DNA of 29,264 nucleotides, taken from the IMG/VR virus record IMGVR_UViG_3300043446_003773, positions 1 through 29,264 of that record, one strand, 5' to 3'. Of this stretch, positions 1 through 8,438 are shown in pieces. Position 1 is the first letter of the stretch; the number at the start of each line of letters is the position of its first letter. The stretch comes from a virus. The position numbers were made by a program, and so were the translations under genes. The notes beneath the pieces were generated by a model. The model was not told the origin of the DNA. It did no database searches and saw only the letters and a program-made list of their open reading frames with translations.

Positions 1-3000
1 ATACTGATTGTAGTCTGTATCAAATTTATACAAGTCTCTATCAGCAAAAAGCGCAAAGAATTTTGCTGGACGAGTAACTGCCAACACATGCATGACTGAG
101 AATGGATATGCACTGCTGTTCCACCAACTGGCTTCTACTGGACCTCCGTCACCAATGGCCCAACTTTTTTGATATCTAGTACTGATATTTTGGTTGAACG
201 GTACTCCACCTACCACGCTGTCTTGCGGGCTCAACAATTCACCTTCGCTGCCAGTGGGAATCACTGAAGTCAGTCCAGGTCTAGCGTACTTGGGTTTGTA
301 GTAAGGTGCAACGGGATCGGCCACAAGACCAGCAGCCAAATCATCCCACAGCACCAAGTTGTCTGCTGTGTAGGGTGCGGGGCCATATCTATCTTGCCAC
401 CAGGTGGGTTCTATTTCAAGGCCCAACATTTCCCAGGGACTGTAACTAGGCTGTTGAGTGTCATAGAAGTAGCGATAGATACCGCGCCAAGCGCCAAGTA
501 AATTTGTGTTGTCCAATCGATTGGTAGTGCCGCTGTAGTTCCATGTAAATTCATTGGTTGCACCAAACGTTTGAGTTTTGTAATCTAGTTTATTCCAGCC
601 GCAGTAACTCAACAAGTCTCCGGCAAATATGTTGTTAATTTCTGTAAAAGTATATCCTGTATCACGGAACTGACCAGGCAGTACGTTTTCTATAGTCAAT
701 GGCACTGGATTGCCATCTTGTTTAATATTGTTGTAGATTCTTGTTTCAAATTCCAATAGGACTTGATCGCGAATGTCTCCAAATACTGGAGTCTCGCTGC
801 CATCGTGTCCAATTATAAACTGACCTGTGCCGTTGCTGGTTACCAGTGTGGTAATTTCCGGCTGCCATTTGGGATACAAGCCCATCTTGCTGGGAGTATT
901 GGGTAAAAAACTTCCATATGTTGCAGAATATTCATTGATAGTAACTGTGTCGCCAACTGAGAGATTTGCTGTGATTGTGATTCTTGGTCCATTGGTAGCA
1001 ACAACATAATCTCGATCACGAGTCAAAATGTCATTGTTCAAGTAAACACAAAGTCCAAGATAATTTGCCGAAGTGTAATTGTAATATTGTACAGTGTCAA
1101 AAGTATCACCGGTGGTCATGCCAACAGTGTAGGTATTGCTGTAAGAAGTAACACCTTGAGGAATCATGTCACTCCAGTAGAACGGTTGAGTTTCAACTTT
1201 TCCTAATGTGATATCTTGAATGGCTTGATCCAGAATATCGGCTGTGGTACGGAATGCAATGTTGTTTTGAGTCAACACAGCATCCAGCATCTGTGCTTTA
1301 AACTTGATGTATTCGCGACTGTTGTACTGCAAACTTGCAAATATATTGTAACTGGGACTGCGCATGAAGTAACCAGCAAGAGTCAGCGGGCTACTTTGTT
1401 GCAAAATTTCCAGTCCATAAGGCACAATATTACCAAGGTCACGACTGTTGTTTGAACCATTGATAGGGCCGGTCAAGTCCAATAGGTTTTCACAAATACT
1501 TTCATAGTGAGTGCGCATGGTACCCAGCGTGAAAGAAGGGCTGTTGGCATTCAATGGATTATTTTGTAAATTGTTGGGTACCTGATAAAATCCCACTTTG
1601 CTGGTTTGATCACTGAGAGCCAGCACTTCAATTATGTCTGTGGGCAAATAAGTGTTATTCAATACTATGGTTGTGCTGTCTGTGCCAACACTGTAGGTAT
1701 ACATACTGGGTTCAATAAACACACTACCAACATACACTTTGATCACAGGTACTGCGATTGACGTTTGTGGGTTGACTGCAATGTCAAGTTTGAGCGGTTG
1801 CCCTGAGTAACTGAATTTGAATTGTTGATAAATTTGCTGTTCAACCACAGCAGTTTGCCAGCCAATCAATTTATGGTAGGTAGTGCGGTCTGTGTATTCT
1901 CTTGCGGCACCAGAACTAATGGGAGTGGTTGTACTGACATTGTCTATTGTGTATGTAAAGGTGTCAACGTACAAATTGTTGTCAAACACAATGTCACCAA
2001 CGTTGTTGATGTTTAGATATTGCAATGGAAACTGCAACACTGGATCAAGAATTGAAGTGTCGCCCACAGCATAACTAAACAGTTTTGATCCAGCAAAATC
2101 ACTGGATTGATATTTTGTTCTATTACCAAAACTCACACCATCCACGTCGTAGACATTAAACAACGGTGCTTGTTGAACTGCTGTTTTTTGCTGTGCTTCA
2201 ATCCAGGTAGTGCCATCAAACCAAAATGTTTTGCCAGCGGTGGTGTTGCCATCAAGACACACTGTGCATTCATCAAGTTGAACTGCGCCATCAGTGGCTT
2301 CAGTCAGTACAATAATGGGCTGTGCTATCAATGGTGGCACTGTGTCAGGAGTTACAAAACTAACTACATAAATTTTGTCGCGGACGTCTAAATCTTCATC
2401 GGCAGCAAATATCACTCGCGACCCTTCAACCAATGTGTATCCATTGGTAGTATAACCAGTTGAACCTTCTACATTTGAAAGAGCATCAGTTTCAGTGAAG
2501 TCAATGATATCTACAGGTGCTTTGCCTTTGGTGCCCATGTTCCACAAACGAATACCCGGGCGGAATTGTATAATTGGACGCTTGGCACGAAAGGCGTTGT
2601 CAAGATTCAAGGGAGTATTGTTATATACAGCCGTGTCGTTGAGCACGCTGACGTGAAACCAACGATTGCTTCTTGACCATGCATTCAAATCTTTGCTGGC
2701 ACGACTGATTGTTAGATAATCTAAATCTGTTGGTTCTATAGCAATGGTGCTGTCATTGTAATCAACTGCATAGGTTTCAGGTATTACAAAATTTTCAACA
2801 GGCAGCAGTTCAATTGCTGATCCCACGCCACTCACATAGTATTCGTGATTGCTGATGGCAATTGAATTCATGTAGCCTGTGCCATTTTGTAACTGTACAA
2901 CTGAACCATTGGGCACTGTGCTCACTGTAAATTTCACACCATTGGCTGCAATTGATCTCACATAATAGGTTGTGCCTGCTACCAGTCCTCCCAGTGTGGG

Positions 3001-4512
3001 TGTTAGGAATACCACTGCTTGGCCTACATACAAATGAGTGGCGTTGTAATAAGTGATGTAGTTTGTGCCGGCTTCTGTGGCTGTACATTGGAAACTGCTG
3101 GTGCCTGACCCATAACTAGCCGGTACAACATCACCAGTGAAACGAACTTTGAGTCCGTTGGTGAATGTCACTCCATTGGGGCTGATATATGTTTTTTGAC
3201 CAAGAATACTGTCAACATCAAGAGTACTGCTGTTGCCCGGTTCAACCAAAACGATGCGTCCGAAAATTTCTGAATTGGTACCAGATTGATAATACAACAC
3301 ATCTTGTACCGCAGTCAAACCAGGAATCTGTTTGAACATACCTGTGGCATCTTTGTACCATTGCGTACTGCTGTACTGGGTTCCGTAGATAATGGTAAAT
3401 TTGTCAAGGTCAGCAATGGTGCCGGTCTTGACCAAGTTGATATACTCAGTTCCGGCTATGTTGACATATTGAATGGTCCAGATTTGATATCTGTCAGCCA
3501 AGGGGATGTCGGTGGTTTCACTATAGGTTGTGGTATCAAAACTTCCTATCAAACCATTGTTGGCCGGGCTCTGCACCAAAGGATCAAAGAAAGTGGTGCG
3601 TTGCCATCCACCGGCCTCGGCATCTGCTATGGGGTTAGTAAATATCAAGGTACGATTGTTTAGATTGGTAATACCATCTATGCCGCCGTGAGCCAAGATA
3701 AAGTCTACAACCGGTTGGTTATTGATCTGATCAAAATGCAAATCAGTCACTAGATCAACTGTGCCAATGCTGGTCAAAGTTTCGTAGTAAAAACTTTGTG
3801 CAGTTTTGAGTGGTGCATTGAATACCACTGTGCCTGAACTGATGCCATTGTCTGCTACACCGTACACATCTCTACTGCTGATGTTTGGTGTGGCAGGTAT
3901 GGTTCCTGAAATACCAGGTGCTGATTGAATCCAAAATTGATCAGTGACTTGAAAAGTATAACTGCCACCACGCACTAGTTCGATTACAGGATTGTTGCCG
4001 TTGACGCCAGAAAAATTGTAAGCACCGTTGTTGGTGGTGACTACAAAATTACCAGTGGTAGCAATGCCTGCGGATGCCACATTCACTGCATCAGGACCAC
4101 CCGGTATCCAATAATACTGACTGAAATTTATAAAAGCATCAAAATCAATGAATGGATCCAAAGTATAGTATTCACTTGAATACAATCTGTCTGGACGGCC
4201 ACTATTGCCACCTTGAAAACCCACAGCGTCATTTAGGCCTGGATAGGTTATGGCATTCTTAATGGTGTTGGTGTCAGGCACCAGGCTGACCACACCTGGT
4301 TCAAGTTGATAATTGGCTCGTGTGGCTGTGGGTTCAACCACATACTTGTCGTTGGGGTTTACACCTGATCCCACTGTGCGACCAATAAAGCCCTGTGTTT
4401 TTTTGAAATTTGGTTCTTGAATCAGTTGATCAAGTGTGGCCGCCAAAAATTGTTTGTTGGCATCTGTCTGAAAAATCTCAGGAAGAAAATTTACGCTACG
4501 TGTGTTGGCCAT
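1..4512 (-). CDS. Giant virion structural protein, gp7 position (3' end outside window)
   Basis: The reading frame is open from ATG at 4512 to the left edge, giving at least 1504 residues with no stop seen. The N-terminus begins MANTRSVNFLPEIFQTDANK and continues with an RTVGPGVNPNDKYVVE segment. The rest is rich in Asn, Thr, Tyr, Val and Gly with many short beta-prone stretches, as expected of a large phage baseplate or tail protein. I see no catalytic motif. Its ATG overlaps the gp6 stop by one base (TGATG), so translation is probably coupled to gp6. In T4 the gene after gp6 is gp7, also a large baseplate wedge protein, and position is my main reason for suggesting a wedge or peripheral baseplate role. 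It could instead be a fiber-like or other tail component. That it is a structural protein is fairly sure; gp7 identity is inference. Confidence 0.75.
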   Translation of the reverse strand, partial: MANTRSVNFLPEIFQTDANKQFLAATLDQLIQEPNFKKTQGFIGRTVGSGVNPNDKYVVEPTATRANYQLEPGVVSLVPDTNTIKNAITYPGLNDAVGFQGGNSGRPDRLYSSEYYTLDPFIDFDAFINFSQYYWIPGGPDAVNVASAGIATTGNFVVTTNNGAYNFSGVNGNNPVIELVRGGSYTFQVTDQFWIQSAPGISGTIPATPNISSRDVYGVADNGISSGTVVFNAPLKTAQSFYYETLTSIGTVDLVTDLHFDQINNQPVVDFILAHGGIDGITNLNNRTLIFTNPIADAEAGGWQRTTFFDPLVQSPANNGLIGSFDTTTYSETTDIPLADRYQIWTIQYVNIAGTEYINLVKTGTIADLDKFTIIYGTQYSSTQWYKDATGMFKQIPGLTAVQDVLYYQSGTNSEIFGRIVLVEPGNSSTLDVDSILGQKTYISPNGVTFTNGLKVRFTGDVVPASYGSGTSSFQCTATEAGTNYITYYNATHLYVGQAVVFLTPTLGGLVAGTTYYVRSIAANGVKFTVSTVPNGSVVQLQNGTGYMNSIAISNHEYYVSGVGSAIELLPVENFVIPETYAVDYNDSTIAIEPTDLDYLTISRASKDLNAWSRSNRWFHVSVLNDTAVYNNTPLNLDNAFRAKRPIIQFRPGIRLWNMGTKGKAPVDIIDFTETDALSNVEGSTGYTTNGYTLVEGSRVIFAADEDLDVRDKIYVVSFVTPDTVPPLIAQPIIVLTEATDGAVQLDECTVCLDGNTTAGKTFWFDGTTWIEAQQKTAVQQAPLFNVYDVDGVSFGNRTKYQSSDFAGSKLFSYAVGDTSILDPVLQFPLQYLNINNVGDIVFDNNLYVDTFTYTIDNVSTTTPISSGAAREYTDRTTYHKLIGWQTAVVEQQIYQQFKFSYSGQPLKLDIAVNPQTSIAVPVIKVYVGSVFIEPSMYTYSVGTDSTTIVLNNTYLPTDIIEVLALSDQTSKVGFYQVPNNLQNNPLNANSPSFTLGTMRTHYESICENLLDLTGPINGSNNSRDLGNIVPYGLEILQQSSPLTLAGYFMRSPSYNIFASLQYNSREYIKFKAQMLDAVLTQNNIAFRTTADILDQAIQDITLGKVETQPFYWSDMIPQGVTSYSNTYTVGMTTGDTFDTVQYYNYTSANYLGLCVYLNNDILTRDRDYVVATNGPRITITANLSVGDTVTINEYSATYGSFLPNTPSKMGLYPKWQPEITTLVTSNGTGQFIIGHDGSETPVFGDIRDQVLLEFETRIYNNIKQDGNPVPLTIENVLPGQFRDTGYTFTEINNIFAGDLLSYCGWNKLDYKTQTFGATNEFTWNYSGTTNRLDNTNLLGAWRGIYRYFYDTQQPSYSPWEMLGLEIEPTWWQDRYGPAPYTADNLVLWDDLAAGLVADPVAPYYKPKYARPGLTSVIPTGSEGELLSPQDSVVGGVPFNQNISTRYQKSWAIGDGGPVEASWWNSSAYPFSVMHVLAVTRPAKFFALFADRDLYKFDTDYNQY

Positions 4513-7500
4513 CAAATAACTCCGCTGCCAGGTGCGGTACGCAAGTTGGTACTGGTCAATGCTTCAATCACTTCTATATTGTTGATTGTTGCACCATTTA
4601 CAAATATTTCATTTGGAGCCGAACGTATTTCATACAAATCTCCAAAGTACTTTTGACTGTTCAGTGGTACCAAGACCACCGAACTGATTATAGTTCCCAG
4701 TTCTCTATGCAGGTAAGCGGCAAGTTCTGAGAAGTAGAATGTGTCACCAAAATTCCATTTGTCAATTGAAAAATAGGAATTCATTGCGGCTACTACGCTA
4801 CTCTTGATTTCACTGGTGCTGGCCGTGGATCCTTGAGCACGAATCACTTTGATTGTGGCACGCAATTCTTGTGCGGCTTTTTCTCCAAACAAGGGTTTGA
4901 ATACCACAGAATTTAAAATAATGTTGTCGCTCAGCATCTTGTAGTTTTGTAACCCTTGATACTCAGTCGACAATTCATTTATGGTTGGCATTTCAGGTTC
5001 AACCACGGTGCCTGTGGTATCACGAATCCAATTTTGATAAGCAGTATAGTAACTCAATGTAACCACGTATAAATCAATGATATTGGTTGTGCCAGGATCA
5101 ATGCGTGTGGTCAACGGAGCATTGTGTCGATATTGATAATACAGTGCCTGGCGTCCAGTTCTTGCTATCCACTCATTGCTGACATCAATCAGTGTTCGGG
5201 TTCCTGTAACGCTCACAGACAACTGATAAAAAGCCGCTTGTTCATAGGCGTAAAAAACCTGTCCAGGTGACCAAGCAGTTTTTTGCATTTCAATTTCGTC
5301 ATATGTGCCATAGTCGCTGACAACCACATTGGGCTCTACCAAGAGATAGCGTTGTAGGTTGTCAAAGTCTACTGTTTTTTGCAGGTACACATACTTTTGT
5401 GTGGGGTTGGTGCTAGGTGCTACAATTTCACTGAAAAAATCAGGATTGTCTGGCACGCCATCGTTGTCACTGTCTCGATATCCCACCAACACTTGAAAAT
5501 CATCCACGTAGCCATCACTTTCAACAGGTTGTCCAATAATGGTCATGTAGATATCGCCGGGCAAGTGATCTGTTGAATCTGGCTTGGTATTCACTGCTAA
5601 AACATTGATAAAGTCTTTGATCACTGTGCCTGTGCGGCTGTCGTAAATTTGTCCACCATCATAGTAGAAAAACCGTGTTTGCAGTACTGAACCAAAGTAG
5701 TAGGCCAGTCCACGGAAAGTGGTTGTGTAATTTTGATTTTGTACTGTGAATTGTATCAACCATGATGAGTCCAGATTGGTGCCTGACGTGTTGCCAGCAT
5801 ATTGCTGGCTCCATGTGGCATCCTGTGCTAGGTTGGTACTGGTAATAAGATACCATGAGTAAGGTGTGCCTGTGATGTCACCGTTGTTGTCATAGCCCAG
5901 ACCAAAGTTACGATTTAAAATAATCTGTTCAGCAATGCTTTGCTCTATGGATACTGGCAAGTCTGTCACAAACAATGGAATGATTGTGTCAACCAAAGCA
6001 CCGGTTGGTACAAAATTATTCAGTGTTACTGGACCTACTCCTGTGGGCAAATTGCCAAGACCGTTGTTGTAGCCCGAGCCTATGATATTGGTAGGACTGG
6101 CCCAGATTTCCAATCGTTGATCTGCTGAAGTCGGAGTTCCTGGTTGTAGTTTGTTGTTCTTGTCAAAGTAGTAACCAGTGGGCGCCACAAATTTAATCAA
6201 ACTGCCCACACTCACATACTTGAAGGCGGTGGTTGTGGTCAACCCCACTGGAATTGGTGATCCAGTGGGCCAGGTTGTTGAATACACAGCGTTTTTAAAA
6301 TAGCCAGTTGTTTCGTTGGCCAAGGTGGTACTTTGAGTCCAACTTGCGCCGGTTACCCATGTGGTGCCACCATATGTGGGCAGTGTGTTTGCAGTGACTC
6401 TAGGAAAATTTTCATAGTAAAACTGCCGCATGGTAGTTGCACCAATGGCAGGTTGCACTTGGTTGGTCACAAAGTCAGCCAGTTCATTGCGATTGGTATA
6501 AGACAGCAAGATAGTAGGTAAAATATTTTGTTCCCACAAACCTCCGTCACTGCCAAAAGTATTGGTGCTTGAATATTTGCCAGTGTTGTCCACAAGGTCA
6601 AGATAACGACTTGTGCCAATTGATGCACGATTCAAGGCCTTTGACTTCACAATTGAGTTGTATTGAGTGTAAGGAAACAGATTATAGTCTTCACCGTTGA
6701 CCATGCGATCCTGTGTGTAGTATCTGGCAGGAGCACGTTGTTTGATTGCGTCGATAGGTTCTCTTGCTTGACTGTTTGAAACTGGCTGTGTGATACCACA
6801 AGTGAAGGTAAGAGTTTCTAGGTTACCTGAGCGGCTGATATAACTGATTGGTATTTGCACTGCCTGCATTTCCGCAGGATTGATAATGTATTGCAAGCCG
6901 TTAGAAGCACGCACATAGGCTCTGAATGTGCCTACTGGAATTTCAGAAAACACACCATCGCCAAACACCATGGTTATCTGATCATTGGTTCTTGAAGTCA
7001 CAGTGTATATGGGACGCAGGTCTGTGCCTATTTGTTCAGCGCCTGCAGAATATATGTTTTGTGTATAGGTCCATTCACGACTGATGTTGCCCACATTGTC
7101 CAGTTGAAACAGCCAACGGTCTTCGTTGTTGACACCTTCGATGTTGATATTGACTGTGCGATTGCTGACTTTTTCTGCTAGATTGAAATCCTGACTTTGC
7201 AGGATGCCTTGTTTGAACATGAAGAAATAGCCAGTGTTGGCTGATTGAAAACCAAGACTGTCATTGCGGAACAAGATATTGAATGGTTGATCTGCTCGAG
7301 GAGGAGGCTCGTACAGATAGTTTTCACCCACCGATGTGCTTGTCATTGCTTCAAAAGGCATGTTAATGCCATCCACTGTGGCAGTGTAAGGCACCACTGG
7401 CAAGAATCCTGGCACTAGATTGATGGCATACTCACTGGTGACCACACCCAATATAGTTTGTTTGTTGCCTGGACGGCCAATTTTTTGTGTGTCCACCAGA

Positions 7501-7988
7501 CTGGCGTTGATAATGGCCGAGAATTGTTCTTGCCAATCAGGATTGGTTTGATCCGCCCAGTTCACAGTGTAATTGGCTAGATTTACACCTTGGTAATCAA
7601 TCACATTTTCTGTGGTGGTCACAGAAAATACCTTGAGCAAGCCTTGTGCCGCAATGTTGCGTTTGGCTGTGTAACTGACCAAATTGGCCAGGCGAACCAC
7701 CGAGTCACGTCGCTCGGCTGTGTCCATGTAGTTTTCTCTGGTGTTTAGATCGGTACGGAAAGCCAGTGCCTGGCCCATGAACGCAATAACGTCCAACAGC
7801 GCAATGTATTCTGACGATTCAATGTAGTCATTGAATGTTTCAGGGTAGTACAAACGCAGATAGTCAACAAAACTCTTGCGCAAGGTTTCAAAATCATAAC
7901 TTTGAAAATCGGCCTCACGATAAGTTTGATAGATTTGTTTCCAGTCCTGTACTCCAAATATCGCTGTTTGTCTAGTTGTTTTTGCCAT
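4512..7988 (-). CDS. 6: Baseplate wedge protein gp6
   Basis: This 1158-aa protein matches the gp6/baseplate-J family in its N-terminal 130 residues: the DWKQIYQTYREADFQSYDFE segment, then SFVDYLRLYYPETFNDYIES, then EYIALLDVIAFMGQALAFRTDLNTREN, a well conserved stretch in T4-like phages. In T4, gp6 forms the dimeric inner ring that links the wedges of the contractile-tail baseplate. At 1158 aa it is much longer than T4 gp6 (about 660 aa), with the extra length in a Thr/Asn/Gly-rich middle. The C-terminus (DTFYFSELAAYLHRELGTII onward) looks like the family's conserved end domain. The ATG at 7988 follows an AAAGG ribosome-binding site by about ten bases and a TAAATA late-promoter-like box. gp25 lies immediately upstream, as in many T4-like genomes. 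Confidence 0.9.
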   Translation of the reverse strand: MAKTTRQTAIFGVQDWKQIYQTYREADFQSYDFETLRKSFVDYLRLYYPETFNDYIESSEYIALLDVIAFMGQALAFRTDLNTRENYMDTAERRDSVVRLANLVSYTAKRNIAAQGLLKVFSVTTTENVIDYQGVNLANYTVNWADQTNPDWQEQFSAIINASLVDTQKIGRPGNKQTILGVVTSEYAINLVPGFLPVVPYTATVDGINMPFEAMTSTSVGENYLYEPPPRADQPFNILFRNDSLGFQSANTGYFFMFKQGILQSQDFNLAEKVSNRTVNINIEGVNNEDRWLFQLDNVGNISREWTYTQNIYSAGAEQIGTDLRPIYTVTSRTNDQITMVFGDGVFSEIPVGTFRAYVRASNGLQYIINPAEMQAVQIPISYISRSGNLETLTFTCGITQPVSNSQAREPIDAIKQRAPARYYTQDRMVNGEDYNLFPYTQYNSIVKSKALNRASIGTSRYLDLVDNTGKYSSTNTFGSDGGLWEQNILPTILLSYTNRNELADFVTNQVQPAIGATTMRQFYYENFPRVTANTLPTYGGTTWVTGASWTQSTTLANETTGYFKNAVYSTTWPTGSPIPVGLTTTTAFKYVSVGSLIKFVAPTGYYFDKNNKLQPGTPTSADQRLEIWASPTNIIGSGYNNGLGNLPTGVGPVTLNNFVPTGALVDTIIPLFVTDLPVSIEQSIAEQIILNRNFGLGYDNNGDITGTPYSWYLITSTNLAQDATWSQQYAGNTSGTNLDSSWLIQFTVQNQNYTTTFRGLAYYFGSVLQTRFFYYDGGQIYDSRTGTVIKDFINVLAVNTKPDSTDHLPGDIYMTIIGQPVESDGYVDDFQVLVGYRDSDNDGVPDNPDFFSEIVAPSTNPTQKYVYLQKTVDFDNLQRYLLVEPNVVVSDYGTYDEIEMQKTAWSPGQVFYAYEQAAFYQLSVSVTGTRTLIDVSNEWIARTGRQALYYQYRHNAPLTTRIDPGTTNIIDLYVVTLSYYTAYQNWIRDTTGTVVEPEMPTINELSTEYQGLQNYKMLSDNIILNSVVFKPLFGEKAAQELRATIKVIRAQGSTASTSEIKSSVVAAMNSYFSIDKWNFGDTFYFSELAAYLHRELGTIISSVVLVPLNSQKYFGDLYEIRSAPNEIFVNGATINNIEVIEALTSTNLRTAPGSGVI

Positions 7989-8007
7989 TATACCAAGCCT
8001 TTAATTT

Positions 8008-8013
8008 TATTTA
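8008..8013 (-). promoter_or_regulatory. Late-promoter-like box TAAATA upstream of gp6
   Basis: The minus strand reads AATCAATAAATAAAATT in the 47-bp gap between gp25 and gp6. It contains TAAATA, the core of the T4 late promoter TATAAATA that gp55 recognises. It ends about 20 bases before the gp6 ATG, leaving room for a start site and the AAAGG ribosome-binding site. AT-rich phage DNA can produce this by chance, but the same core recurs before gp25 and before the first gene of the operon. Confidence 0.45.
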
Positions 8014-8035
8014 TTGATTTTTTTAACGGCTCAGT

Positions 8036-8413
8036 TTATACATACGAGGCCGAACGCTGTTGCAAGTCAAAGAAAATACTCAGTCTTTCGGCATTGGTGC
8101 TGGGCACCACAGCCAGTTCGATTTCAAGCAGTATGCCATTCTGTTGTGGATATACCTGCGTATCTGAAATGTAGATTCTTGGATCGCCTCCGGCCACACG
8201 CTGTACTTCTGCCACTATGTTGGCTTGTAAATCTTCCAATTGGTTCTCAAACAAAAAGTCCCACAGGGTAGTCCCATATGCAGGACGTCCAGGCAGTTGT
8301 CCTTGACGTATGTTAAATGCGTTCAACAGGTCGCGTTTGATCAAAGCAAAGTCTGTGAGCGTGAACTTTTTGTATTGACCTTGTGTGTTAAATCCAATAA
8401 ATGTTTGTGCCAT
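8036..8413 (-). CDS. 25: Baseplate wedge protein gp25
   Basis: The 125-aa protein has the length and motifs of the gp25/GPW family of contractile tails and type VI secretion. Residues 24-30 (LIKRDLL) precede the conserved NIRQGQLPGRPAYGTTLWDFLFEN block (about 34-57), and a GDPRI segment at 76-80 sits where the family has its EPR-type motif. In T4, gp25 joins gp6 and gp53 in the inner wedge core that triggers sheath contraction. It lies just before gp6 in transcription order. The ATG at 8413 has no good Shine-Dalgarno sequence within 15 bases; instead a CATAAATA box ends 4 bases upstream, so the transcript could be nearly leaderless. Confidence 0.92.
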   Translation of the reverse strand: MAQTFIGFNTQGQYKKFTLTDFALIKRDLLNAFNIRQGQLPGRPAYGTTLWDFLFENQLEDLQANIVAEVQRVAGGDPRIYISDTQVYPQQNGILLEIELAVVPSTNAERLSIFFDLQQRSASYV

Positions 8414-8417
8414 ATGG

Positions 8418-8425
8418 TATTTATG
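8418..8425 (-). promoter_or_regulatory. Late-promoter-like box CATAAATA upstream of gp25
   Basis: The minus strand reads CATAAATA, one mismatch from the T4 late consensus TATAAATA. It lies in the 25-bp gap between the 649-aa gene and gp25. Only four bases separate it from the gp25 ATG, which would place a normal start site at or inside the start codon. It is either a leaderless late promoter or a chance match. Confidence 0.35.
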
Positions 8426-8438
8426 GGTGCATTTTCAC

